This document shows positions 10,074-21,742 of a stretch of 64,000 nt of DNA, in pieces. Made by a program: the position numbers and the translations under genes. The stretch comes from Arthrinium phaeospermum (taxonomy: Eukaryota; Ascomycota; Sordariomycetes; Amphisphaeriales; Apiosporaceae). The stretch spans positions 1,488,001 through 1,552,000 of the forward strand of contig QYRS01000006.1 of assembly GCA_006503535.1 (NCBI GenBank). Direction: 5' to 3'. Position 1 is the first letter of the stretch; each line of letters starts with the position of its first letter. The notes beneath the pieces were generated by a model. It saw only the letters and a list, made by a program, of their open reading frames with translations, did no database searches and was not told the origin of the DNA.

Positions 10074-12726
10074 TCACCTGTTGCGGTCTTCTGAGGGACC
10101 AGCAGACCGTGGTCTGGAAGACATGGACCGGAAACTGTGCGACAACATTCCCAACCAGCCATCCGGTCGTGCCGAGTCGCGAGATCCTCGCGGTGCGGGC
10201 GACAAGATGCCACGTTCGACATCTGCATCGTCACTCCTGATGGGCAGGTGGCTAGACGCATGCGAGGAAGATGATGACGATGCTTGTAGGGAGAAGTCAT
10301 CATCGCTATCATCACGATAAGGCTCGTAGCGGGGGCTCGAGGGCGACCCACGCGCCAAAGATCTCACGACGTCTCCTTTGCAGATGGGACATGTGCGTCT
10401 TCGTGTAGTCAACCAAGGTGTTCTGAATTCAGGGTCAGTAAAGCGGGTTCGGAGACAAATGGGGTTCATAAAGTCAAGGGGTTACTCACATGCACTCGAC
10501 GTGGAATTCGTGGCCACAAGGCAGACTCATGACCTGACTGACACCGTCGACGTATTCCTCCAAACAGACAACACACTCCACTTGCCTACCCATGTACTTC
10601 TTCCACTCGCTCGGTTTCTCGTGGGATGGCGACGAGCCCGGTAACTGCAATGCTGAGTTGGCCTGTAGAAGGTCTCCAGCAACGCCCGTAGTGGTCCGTG
10701 ATCGAGGCCGCGACCTTGAAGGACCATGTTGGCTCTGGAGCAAGGGAGTGGTGGGAGATGGCGGCGAAGGGGTAGTGGGAATCCTGGGCGAGTGGCTTGG
10801 GGTAGATGCCACCGTGTGATAAGTGCGGACTGGGAGCCTCTCAACCACCGACTTGGGTGCTCTCCATCTCCGGCGGCGGATCCGCGCACGTAAAATAAGC
10901 AGAGCATATACCACAGTCAACGTGATCAGTGGACTGATGACCAAGACCAACAGTGTATCAAGTAGCGGGCTGGCACCGTTTGTTGGCGTGATGACAATCC
11001 AGAGTCCCTCGTGGTCGCCGGGAGGGGGGTGGATTGCGGTCTGGGTCGGTGGTGCGACTTTGACAATTGGGGTGTTGGTGGGAGAGGGTGGCAACTCGAC
11101 CCGATGCGCACCCGTACGACCACCAAATAAGCGCCAGAAGAAGCCTCCTTTGCTGCTGTTTTCTTGCGTCTCTCCCGACTTCGACTTCGTAGAAGGTTCG
11201 TCCTTGGTCGCATACTCTCCACTGCCGGGAGTTATGCTGCCACCCTGGGGCCCATCGTGCTTCTTGGGCTTCTTCACATCTTGCTTGGATGCTGCATCCA
11301 TCTGATTTGCCTTCTCGCCTGTCTTCGGTGATCCATGGGAGCTTGTGTCTTGCTCTCGCAAATCAGGCACCAAGTCGGGATCCCGCCAGTCATGGACACC
11401 AATCCTGAAGCCATCTCCTTGTTTCTGTTCTGCCGTCGCTTTCGAGCCAGACGTCGAACTGCCCTTGGCCGCTTTTTCCATGCTGTCCCTGATGATTTTG
11501 TCCTTCTCGTCCGAGAAATCCTCCACTAGGACCCAGTCATGCTGCCCACTACTGGGCGGCCGGCTCGTGCCACCTGTAGAAGCTGACGAGCGCCAGCTAA
11601 AGACACGAGAAAACCAGCTTCGGTTATCTGCCGCCGGTGCAGCAGATCCATCAGTGGTCGAGGACCCGGATTCCTTCGTTGTTGCCGTGTTCGCTTTCTT
11701 AGCGACTGCCTGCCTAGGCTTCTGGATCTTGGCCGCTGCTTGGTGTTGTTGGCGTGCCTTCTTCTTCTCCGTTTGCTGGACTTTCTGGGTCGGCTTCCCG
11801 TTTTCATCAATGAAGTCCTCGATGTAGCTTCCGGGTTGCATCATCAAGGACAAGAGGTAGGCGGTTGTCCGGGAGGTGAAAACCGAAGGGATCGTGATGT
11901 TGGACGTGTCGCCGTGTGCGTACATCTGGATCAGGGGACCACCTCGAACATTATCGCCGACGACGAGCGCAACGGCTCCTCGTCGCTGAGCCCATTTGAC
12001 CTTCTCGAGAAAGCCGCAGCCACCGCGGCTGAGCAGCACGATCTTACCAGCGATTTCAGCGCCTTCCTGTATGGATTGGATATCGGCGTGGCCTGAGCTG
12101 ACAAGACCCGACGCATCGGTCTGCAGCTTCGGAGACAGGTCCAAGCCAACATGCAGATAGTCATCCGTGCCGTCGTTCACTGGCACCTTTTGGGACTTGG
12201 TTACCTGCTTCAGAGCAGCCGCGGCTTCTTTGGAAATATCGTCTCGCTTCTTCCGCCTGTTCGTCTTGCTGCTGGGGGGGTTGATCGAGCCGGCCTTGTC
12301 TTGGCCCTCCTTGACGGATGTCGTTTTGAGGACGACATTGGTGCCGAGGTCGTTCCAGCCCGGTACGTCACTGCAGCCGAGCTCACCTTCGCCGACATCG
12401 TCCTGCAGTGTCTCTTCGGTGAAGCCGCTTCCTATCCATAGCTGGCCGTTCAGGCCTTTGTTGGGGAGTTGAGGACCGAAACCCGCGGGTCGTGCGGCAA
12501 ACGACGTGGTATTATCTGCGGCGATGGTGATGACGGCATTCGGTAGGAACAGGGCGAATGGCGCGGATAACGAGAATAACGACTTGAACCGGCTCTTCTC
12601 GGGAGCGGCTGGGGTGGTCACGATGGTCGGAGCAGCCGGGGCCAGAGTCGAGGTGATGGCGCGGCAGAGGAGGAATAGGCAGGCGGCAAAGAAGAGGGCG
12701 AGTATGACGATGCGTGGTGGACGCAT
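10074..12726 (-). CDS. PA-TM-RING type membrane E3 ubiquitin ligase
   Basis: Two exons, 12726-10490 and 10422-10074, join across a 67-base intron to give 861 residues. A hydrophobic signal/anchor (residues about 5-24, VILALFFAACLFLLC) precedes a protease-associated domain at about 214-300 (GKIVLLSRGGCGFLEKVKWA). A long low-complexity segment rich in Lys, Ser, Gly and Pro follows, then a membrane helix at about 588-612 (TLLVLVISPLITLTVVYALL). The C-terminal RING-H2 begins CVVCLEEYVDG and continues CGHEFHVEC. Splicing restores ITPWLTTRRRTCPIC, completing all eight zinc ligands across the junction. Relatives ubiquitinate cargo in the endosomal/vacuolar system, with PA in the lumen and RING in the cytosol. 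The C-tail is serine-rich. Order of domains and ligand completeness are clear; substrates are unknown. Confidence 0.88.
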
Positions 12727-14430
12727 CGTGTCGGTAGCGCGGGAGGTGTTGTTTGAATCGGGTAGTCGATATTGAATGGGTTATACTGCTAAGAGTAGCA
12801 GGTCGCGCTCCCGACAGGCGTGCGTGCCTTCGAGACAGGACCACTCCGCTGATGTCGGCGTGGGTTGTGCCACCCAGGCTCGTATTCCAGACGAGGCCTG
12901 TATTGGACCGACGGTGGTTGCCGCCTTGATAGGGAAACCGAGGGACGAGGTAACAAGAAGATGCGCGAGCGACCCAACCGTCCAAGCCGCCAAGTCAAAA
13001 AATATGACTAAATCGATAGGTGGTAGAGAAAAAAAAGAGGAAGTCGGATGTGCTGTATGTAGATTGTATTCGAGTGGGCAGGATTTCCTGACTTGCCGCC
13101 GAATCGTATGTCGTGTGTATCGGGCGTCCGTGTAACTCTAATGTCTGGGTTGCATGCACTCGGGCGAGCTGTAAGCTCGGCCAGGAAAGTCTTTTGAAGC
13201 AGCGGCATTCATTCATTCGTGGTCGATTAAACTGTAATACGGGACCTAGCCATGCTGTGCGTGTCGAAGGAATTGGGCAGCGAGAAAGAACAGAAGGAGG
13301 AAAGGAAGAGGGTGACAGGGCGAAGAAACCGAAGGAGCAAGGAGAAATGAGGATGGCAAGAAACAGCGACAGAAGGCTTGTGAGACAAGGCAATGAGGTA
13401 TTGTGTTTTGGGGGGGATGTTGTAAGTGGTCGGGTCATGCAGTAGCCAAAAGTCAGTCCGTCAGGCAAGGAAGTGGTATGTAGGTAAGGTTAAAACCACA
13501 GGCGGAGCCCGAGAGTGGGCAGGATCAGATCAGACCAGACTCTAACCAGGACCTCTCCGACTTGACGGCGGCTGATGGGAAAGCGAGGGGCACAACTCTC
13601 GCTAACTCGGGGCGTGGGTATGCACGCACGCGCAAATGCCAGGATGCCCCAAATCGCGGCTCCAGAATAATCGGCCAGGGCCCTGCAGATGCCAGAGGCA
13701 GAACCCAGCCGGATGCCACCAGGGTCTGCTAAAATTCAAAGGCAAGGGGTAGGGTGATATGGGATACGGGGGGGCAATTAATCAAAAAGAGGAGTTGGTT
13801 CTTTGGACAGAACGCGAAGGACAAGTGAAAAGCGACGGGCTTAGAGGAGGAGGAGGGGCAGGGAGTGTTTTTCGTTTCATGGGCTGATAATGCTGATAAT
13901 GGTGACGATGATATCAAACGAGCTTGGTCGCATGTACAGAGGTTAAGTGCATAGTCTGGCCTGCTAACATTGATGGTACTATTTCAGCTCCTTGACCTGC
14001 AAACCGGTCATCATCTATCTACCCAATCAATGCGATCATCCTTTCCCAGCCCAGCGAAAACTACATGTGTGTAGAGTAATTGCATATGCAATATCGCCAT
14101 TACTACTACATAACATACCACACCCATCCTCCTCGAATTCAATCAGGAGCTCAGCTTTCCTGACCCGGCCTGCTGCCGGCGACTACGATCTCATGACCAG
14201 GAGGAATGTGCCAAGGAAAAGGCCGGGTAACGGCAGTGACGACTGACCCAGTCCAGCCCAGCCCATTTTTTAACCAGTGGCGTTTTAGGGGACCTTTTGC
14301 GCCGCTTTTGCTCCTCAATCGTGCAGTGCAGCAGTCGTCCCTCCAGCTTCTTCAATCCACGGCGCGCTCGGGTTAGGCATCTGGCATTACAGTGGGGCAC
14401 CAAAAAAAACGCAAAAAGCAAAATCGTCTA
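12727..14430. other. Intergenic, 1.7 kb
   Basis: Upstream region of the RING gene followed by sequence of ordinary base composition up to the AT island. It holds many short ORFs on both strands with no recognisable family, and AG- or CT-rich tracts around 13260-13380 and 13770-13880. No gene is supported. Confidence 0.5.
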
Positions 14431-15082
14431 TTTTGAAATATTAGAGATTTTTAAATAAAACTAGCGTAAAATATTATATTAAATTATAATAAAATATTTA
14501 AAATATTTATAATTTTAAAATATTATTATAAATTAAGATTTTATTTTTACAATTTTTATTTAATTTAATATTTAAATATTAAGATTTTTAAGATTTTAAT
14601 ACCTTAATACTTTACTTAATAATATTAAAGTATTTAAAAATAGTTTTAAAATTAAAAAATTATCATAGTTTTATTTAAATTAAAATAAATATAAGAATTA
14701 AAAAAGTGGATTTTTTCTATTTTTATTCGGAGTAAACAGTTAGTTTTAAAAATATCTTAATTTTTATATAATGTATAAAATCTCTTTTTTAAAATAAAAG
14801 CTTATTAAAAATAACTATAATATTATTAAAATTATTTTTTAAGTTTTATTTTAAAAATAAATATAATAAATTATTTCTTAATTTAAAATATTTTCTTTTA
14901 ATTAATATTTAACTTTTTTTATTTCTAATATTATAAGGTATTTTAAAATATTTATAAATCGCCGAACTTTTATTTTAATTAAAAATATCTTAAATTACTT
15001 TAAATATCGATTAAATCTATATATAAAAATATTTTTATTCCTTTTTTTTAAAGCGTGGCTAATTTATTATATATTTCTAAAG
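14431..15082. repeat. Extremely AT-rich island, probable RIP-mutated transposon relic
   Basis: For about 650 bases the sequence is almost only A and T. In five 60-base lines counted by eye (14461-14760), 29 of 300 bases were G or C. The change from normal composition happens within a few tens of bases at both ends, and no ORF of note exists inside. Sordariomycete RIP turns C to T in repeated DNA and leaves such islands. The original element cannot be identified, and no target-site duplication or terminal repeat was recognised at the edges. Confidence 0.7.
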
Positions 15083-16769
15083 TATGTGAGTTTCTATGTG
15101 AAATAGGCTTAATTTGGGCGATTTGCGTTATTTTTGGAGACTGGCTGTAGGTACGGGTACCCCTCAGGTCAAGCCTGTTGCATTCGACATGGACTGCATG
15201 AAATGTGACTTTTCGACAGCGTTCGTTCAATGCTTGATCACGCATACAGTGCACATGGCAACGCCTCAGCAGTCTGCCTGTCAGTCCATGCACGGCGCTT
15301 ACCTGTGTTTATGCACTCTACTTGACTCTTGACACGCAGAGCTCGGGTCACAAACTGAGGCAATGGTGAGATCGGTCTCCTGCAGCGGCCAAACAGGTCA
15401 ATAAAAGCCTCGCATAGACCACCTGAAATTGGCGCTAAGCACCCCCCTAGCCCTGCACCTAGCAGCCTAGGATGTTTGCTTTCCTCAGCAATCGCAGCCA
15501 AAAGGCTGGCAGCTGGACAGCAGACAGCTGGGGAAACGCGTGATATTACGATTAGCGCAACATGAGCGACAACAAATTCGCCAACAGGCTGTTCTGGCCG
15601 TCTCTCGGTGAAGTCGGTGAGATCGGGCACCGGTCACGCGTAGCAAGTAGGTAGGCGTAAAGTAGTACATAACCTACTTGCTCATGCAGCCTCAATCTGC
15701 CATGGCGAGTCCAAGACAATAATCCCGCCAAGGTTGTAAAACCTCAACCGCCAATCTATGCCAAATCCATAACCGAAATACCCTGTCACTGTCACTGATC
15801 GTCAATGGCTGTAACGAATGGGCCTCTGCTGGTGGGGGGAAGTGGCTATGCCGGGCACAGACTCGAAACGAAACGGCAACACGGCACCTGGGGATTTTCC
15901 CAGGGATCTCCTGGGTCGATTGATTCGTGAAAAAGGGACCAGAGCCCTCGCTCGAGACCACGGCGCTGGAGGACCTTAAAAAGGAGCCCGCATGGCGTAG
16001 GCGACTCCTACTGGTGTTCCGTCTGTTCAACGTCGTTCGAGAACACTATGGCATCTGCACGCATCATACCATCTGCCCACAGAGGGGTAACCGGGAATAC
16101 AATACTGTATGTCCCATCACCGTGGACGTGTTTATGATACGACACGAGCTCGGCACGCAAGTATGGATTGTCCGTTGAACCTTGTGCCTACATACACACA
16201 CGACAGAGGAACGAGTTCCGCGCACGATACGGGATGGCCGCGAAGAAGCCTCCCGGACCCAAGCTCGGTCGGCGGCGGGCATGCCCCTCCTCCTATAGAC
16301 GCGCCGATCATCCGACAACTGGATGTCGCTCTCCCCCCATCCGTCTTATTGTGATCATCTCCAATGCCTCGTACACGATCTTCAATGATTGTCTTATTTC
16401 TTCTTTGAGCTCGCAGAACATCTTCCATGTTCAAGTGGATTGTGACGCTGATAAGATACTCTCGTCAGCACAGGTGGGTCGCCCGGGGGGTCGGGTCTCG
16501 TTCCTTCCTAGCGTCGTATCGGCGAACAGTCATCGGGCAAGCTGAGAAGAAGGAACCAGTTCGGCTTCGGGCGCCCTGCGGAAACGGTGTTCAAAATGCT
16601 TGCATAAAATGCGTGCGGAGACGTCTCCGATTCTCCATAGAAGCGCTCATCGTCAAGCCGTGAAGTGCGAAACAGCCTCGTATATCTATATCTCGACATT
16701 AAAATTTTGATTTGCAGCTCAATCCCATTGCACAAGCTCTATCTATCTAGGAGCAAATCCGCAGTCACC
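15083..16769. other. Intergenic, 1.7 kb
   Basis: Sequence of mixed composition between the AT island and the acetyltransferase gene. No domain-bearing ORF was found. The last about 100 bases form the acetyltransferase leader. The reading frame is open upstream of 16770 only to a GTG, so the ATG at 16770 is the start. Confidence 0.5.
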
Positions 16770-17643
16770 ATGGAGGTACCATTCCCCGTACCGGCGTCGC
16801 TGGCGCCCGGCCTCGTCCTCTCCCCCATGACCCACGCCGATACGGACGCAGCCGCGGTGGTCTACCACGAGTCCTTCGGTGCGGATCCCGCGAACACGTA
16901 CTGGTGGCCCAAAGACCTGGCCCCGCTGCTCGCGTGGTGCAGCGGCCGCATGCGGCTAAAGCTCGATGACCCGTTCGTGCGCATCTTCAAGATCACCGAC
17001 GCCGCGACGGGTGAAATGGTCGCCTACGCCCGGTGGGATGTCCCCAAGGACTCCACCAAGTTCGGCGCGTGGATCCGCGGGGGAAATGACAAGGTGGACG
17101 TTACGGCCATGGTGGAGAGCGACGACCAGACTCCTGCAGCAGACCAGGCGACGAACCAGCAGCCTTTGACTGCCGACGACAAGGCGGCGCCGGCTGTGGG
17201 AGACTACCCGGAGGGAGGAAACCATGAGATTGCCGATATGTTCTTCTCGGCCTTGGGCGAATCGCAGAAGAAATGGAAAACTGATGATATGCTAGGTAAG
17301 CTGTGCAACCATACCTACCTGACTTGCCACCACTCTATTTACAAATAGAGTCTGGAAACCTCAAAGCTAACAAGTGCCAAAAGGACTTTCATTGCTCTGT
17401 GTTTCGCCAAGATACCACAGGAGGGGAATCGCGACGGCTCTCCTTGCCCCCATGCTGGACATCGCCGACGCAGAGGGCAGGAAGACCTACTTGGAGGCCA
17501 CCATCGCCGGCCGTCCGCTGTACGAGCGACTCGGCTTTCGCGAGGTGGAAGTGCTCAAATTTGACTTTGACGCGCTGACCAAGAAGCGAAACGGCCTCTA
17601 CAAGAACTTTGTCATGATCAGGGAGCCCGTCACCAAAAGTTGA
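16770..17643 (+). CDS. GNAT-family N-acetyltransferase
   Basis: Two exons, 16770-17295 and 17384-17643, are joined by a GTAAGC donor and an AAAAG acceptor with a GCTAAC branch point; the product is 261 residues. The ATG has a favourable context (TCACCATGG). The C-terminal exon carries the acetyl-CoA binding motif A, LCVSPRYHRRGIATALL, at about residues 178-195 (R-R-G-I-A pattern). It continues with YLEATIAGRPLYERLGFREV, the usual GNAT ending. A low-complexity insert of about 40 residues rich in Ala, Asp, Gln and Thr sits before the MFFSALGESQ segment. The substrate is unknown. The gene converges on the sugar transporter. Confidence 0.83.
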
Positions 17644-18024
17644 ACAGCCTCTTGAAAAGTCAACATCAAGTCATACCACGGTTTTGCTAGCCTTTTAATG
17701 CAATTGGATATCCAACAACATTGTTTTTGAATATGATATAATACACTGAAATATATAGGAACACGAGCTGGTTGAGTTAGGCACGTGTGCTGTCTGGATC
17801 GACAGTGGAAAACTTTCAATCAGGGAGGGCTAGCTCCTCCCGTCAATCTTGCATCACCATAGGAGCTAATTGGTCATACCTAACACAAAACAAAAACATT
17901 ACCTTTTCGAATGGATGGGATTACCCCCAGGCGACACTGTATTTCACGGGTCTCTTGAGTCCCGACCCTCTCAGCATCTCTCCTTAACACCAACCAAGCC
18001 ACGTGACCATTTCACTCCCATCCA
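17644..18024. other. Convergent 3' flanks, 381 bases
   Basis: Two genes end toward each other here. The stretch holds only 3' untranslated-type sequence, AT-rich in its first third. No gene was seen. Confidence 0.5.
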
Positions 18025-19661
18025 TCAGACCTTCGAATGCTCCACCCTCTCGACCGTGCCATCCTCACTAACAACCTTCTTCACAGCCCCGTCCGGCGCG
18101 ATGGCCAAATGATCTTCGTGCGCCAGCACCGCAACCCGGTCACCAAACGTGCTGGCGATCTCCTCGAGCGTCTTCCGGCGCGTCTCGGGGAAGTAGAAGT
18201 AGGCCACCCCCAGGAAGAAGGCGGTGCAGCCCACAAAGACGTAGTAGTAGTTCTCGCCGATGCGCGCAAAAGCGCTGGGTCCGGCCTCGGTGACGGCGAC
18301 GTTGACGACGAAGTGGGAGCAGGCGGCGAGGCCCATGACCCTACTCCGCAGGGCCATGGGCAGCACCTCGGCGCCGTACAGCCAGGTCGTGCTGTTTAGC
18401 ATGCCGTAGTAGCAGACGACAAACAGGTAGATGCCCAGGATGGCGAAGCCCTTGCCGACGCGGTTGTCCGTGTTCTGGAACTCGCGTTGCATGACGGCGG
18501 CGTAGATCTCGATCAGGATGATGCCGCCCAAGCCGGTCAGGATCATCTTGCGCCGGCCCCACTGATCCGTCAGCCACCGCGTCGTCACGCAGTTGGCGAT
18601 GAAGGACACGGTCCCGTAGACGGCGGCCAGGGCCAGGATCACGTGCGGGTCGATGCCGAGCGACTTGTACAGGATGGTCTGGTAGTACTGGATGACGTTG
18701 ACGCCCGTCAGGCTCGTCATGGTCTGCACGGCGACCGAGACCATGACGCGGTGCCGGTACAGCCGCCAGATCTCGGCGTACGACGTGATCTCGCGCGCCA
18801 TCTCGTACTCGATCTGCGCCTGCATGAGCGCGAACTCGTCGGCCAGCCTATCGTCCGCGCCGCGCAGGTCGCGCCGGATGCGCGCGAACTCCTGCCGCGC
18901 CCGCTCGGGCTTCCCGTTCCGGATCAGCTGCCGCGGCGAGTCGGGCATGAAGGTCGAGAGGCCCGCGAACATGATGACGCCCCAGGGGATCTGGATCCCC
19001 AGCGGCAGCCGCCACTGCGTCGCGCCGTAGGGGGCGTAGCCGCACGCGAACCCGACCCAGTTGGACAGCATGGTGCCGAAGGCGATGCCGCAGCCCGAGA
19101 TGCCGCCGATGAGGCCGCGCTGGTAGGGCGCCGCGATCTCGCTCAGGTAGATGGGGACCGTGCCTACCATGCCGCCGACGGCGTAGCCGGCCATGACGCG
19201 CCCGGCCAGGAACATGCCCATGTTGACCGAGGCCGTCTGCACGACCGTGCCCGCCGTCACCACCACGCACATAAGCTTCATGAACCCGATGCGACCCAAT
19301 CGGTCCCCGAGGAAGGTTTGTGTCAGTGCCCCAGCCGCCTCGCCTGCGATGTATACCGCCACCACCGCACCCGTGAGGCCATTGGATGGGTGTCCCATGT
19401 AATCAATCCAACTCTGGTGGGCGATTGCTAGGGTCGAGAACTCTCATTAGCTCTTATACTCTTCTTTGAGAGTCGATGGCACATTGATCACGGATAGGAT
19501 TTATGGTCAATACTCACTTGTAGTGGCGATGCCAGTGTCGAAGCCCTACCATCAGTCTCAGTGCCAATCATCTAAGGACCCGGAAGATCAACCCAACTTA
19601 CGAAAAGCAGGGTGCCGATCGCTGCAAAGAGCGCGACACCTATCGTGTACCAATTCGCCAT
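18025..19661 (-). CDS. MFS sugar transporter
   Basis: Three exons, 19661-19602, 19545-19518 (only 28 bases) and 19427-18025, join in phase to give 496 residues with about twelve membrane helices. The short first exons restore the conserved start ALFAAIGTLLFGFDTGIATT. Sugar-porter signatures are present: GDRLGR, GRVMAGYAVGGMVGTVPIYL with the following SEIAAP, PDSPRQLIRNG, DQWGRRKM, and FPETRRKTLEE near the end. The family moves hexoses, disaccharides or related polyols through the plasma membrane by proton symport. The exact substrate is not readable from the sequence. The frame is intact. Confidence 0.9.
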
Positions 19662-21742
19662 TGTGTATATCAGATTTCTCGGGTCGCAGCGCAGATAGAG
19701 CCCGAGATGGGAAAGCTCGGTAGTTGCGGGTGTGATGCTTTGACGGGCTTCTGCTTGTGCTACTAGAACGGGAGCTTAATGCTCGAGTCCAGCCACTGGA
19801 CACACGCACAACCTTATCTTTATCCCCGAACGAGCGAGAGAGCCGTCCTTCCAGCCTCCCCCTCCCGCGACTTGCTTGAACTTGCAGCTTGCTAGTGCTA
19901 GCTGTCAGCTCCCCCGAGCAGCCGAGTCAAGATCCGATTCGAGGGGAGTTGCCGCCCACTGGCATATGCGGAGTTCGCTGATCACTTGCAGTATCGGGCA
20001 TCGCGGCATGGCTCTGTTGGGTCCTGGATGCAACACTCCTCTCCCAGAGCATCGTGGCCCCACCAAGAATGGGGAGCGCCCATGGGGTGACGGGGTAGTT
20101 TGGGGCGGCAATTAAAAAAATAAGGGGCAGCTCGGGGTAACTTTGTCTGGGGAAAACCAAAATCCACCTCCCCACTGAGTAACCAAACAGGTTTGAATGT
20201 TCGTCACGGGCACAAGTGCCTAAACAAGTTAAGGAAGAGTAATGGTGAACTAGTCGCAGTCAACCCAGCACAATAGCTCTGCTATGCATTACTCGCGACG
20301 TCATATGATCTTCACGTACGAGTTGCCATAACGGCCCATCCCTCACCCTAGTTGCGCATATCCCCGAGTAAGTGACACGTCATATTCTGACCCATGTATT
20401 CTTGTGAATTTCGGCGAGCCGGACCTCAGCAATGAAGATTTACACTGAGCCGACTTCACACCAGTCGTCTAGGGTAAACGAAGTTTGTCACTCAGTGGGA
20501 TGGTGAGGATTGGTGACAGTTTCGATGATGGGTTGCCAATGTTCTTGGTCCCGAAACCCGGAAGATGCTGTAAGAAGCTTGGGAAGAGCAATTCGGCAAG
20601 CCGCTTTTTGCTGGGCAAGAATGGGATCGGCCGGACACGGGTTACTCAACATCGAAACCTGCAAAGGAATTTGTCGTTCAGGTTTGGTTTCCCCGCTTAG
20701 CTAATACTTCCACATGCGGGGAGAGCACCGGCGTGTCTTAGTCATATCTTCTGGCTTGCAGTTCTCCAACGCACAATTTTGGTAGCGTGTGGGGGTACCC
20801 GTTTTGGCTCTAATGTGGGCCGTTCTCTCAAGCAAATATCATCCCCCTTTTAAGGAGGAGGCCGGCTTGGGTCTAGCCACGGCGCGCAGTCAGTCAGACC
20901 AGCTCCAGCGCCTTTTTGACACATGCTTAGCCTTCGTTGCCTTCGAGCAGATGCCGATTGACCAGATCCGCAAGGCGGGTGCGAGCCAGCTCACCTATCC
21001 GGGATGGTGGATATGGTGCCGGCACGGACACGCCAGATTCCGCCCACGCACGGGATACAGATGAAAGACCAGGCGGCCGTAGCCGCGAACTCGTCCATCT
21101 CCGGGACCAGGACCCGTCGCCAGCAGCCGCTTTGTAGATACGGATGCCCTGCGATGGTAACTTAGCGCCCGTGACGAAGTCTTCGACAATGGCAGCCCCG
21201 GCAGTCACAGTAATATTCAATTTTAGTTATGCCTTGAAGTGAACAGTGCAGAAACCCACCTTGATTGCTAGAAGCGGATATGGATATGAGTCCCGTAGTG
21301 GTAATAATTTCCACCTTCCGGCCAGTGGGTTCATCGTGTGGCTTGAAGAGACGCTTCTAGCCAGACTTTCTAAGCTCATAACCGAAACACTACGGTAAGT
21401 CTCCTTCGGGCAACCAGCCAACAGCTTATTTTTAGATAATATGTAGGAGCAAATGCAATCATTCTCACGATAACCCCCGGGTTATGTAGTTTGTTGGTGT
21501 TGGTCGGCCAAGATTCGGCAAGGGACACAGCAACCCCTTGCATTATCTGTGTCACATTCCTTTCGGGAGGTCCGTTTCAATACCCAGCACTGATATGAGC
21601 CTCGAACCAACAACAACAGCAGCAGACCACTGCGCCAATTTCAACTTTCAGCGAGCCTGGAAATTTACAAGCAGACTCTTCTAGGGATCATTACATCTTT
21701 GATTATCGGCGACAAACGATCATCTGCTTGGTTTTTACAACC
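19662..21742. other. Intergenic, 2.1 kb
   Basis: Upstream region of the sugar transporter and, at the far end, of the P450 relic. Composition is ordinary. ORFs are short and without recognisable domains. No gene or RNA gene was identified. Confidence 0.5.

Noticed and set aside
16665..16769. Upstream in-frame extension of the acetyltransferase
   Set aside because: The extension begins with GTG, not ATG, while the ATG at 16770 has a strong start context.
18487..19431. 314-codon plus-strand ORF opposite the sugar transporter
   Set aside because: It is the antisense of a clear MFS gene; the translation is His/Arg/Asp-rich and domain-free.
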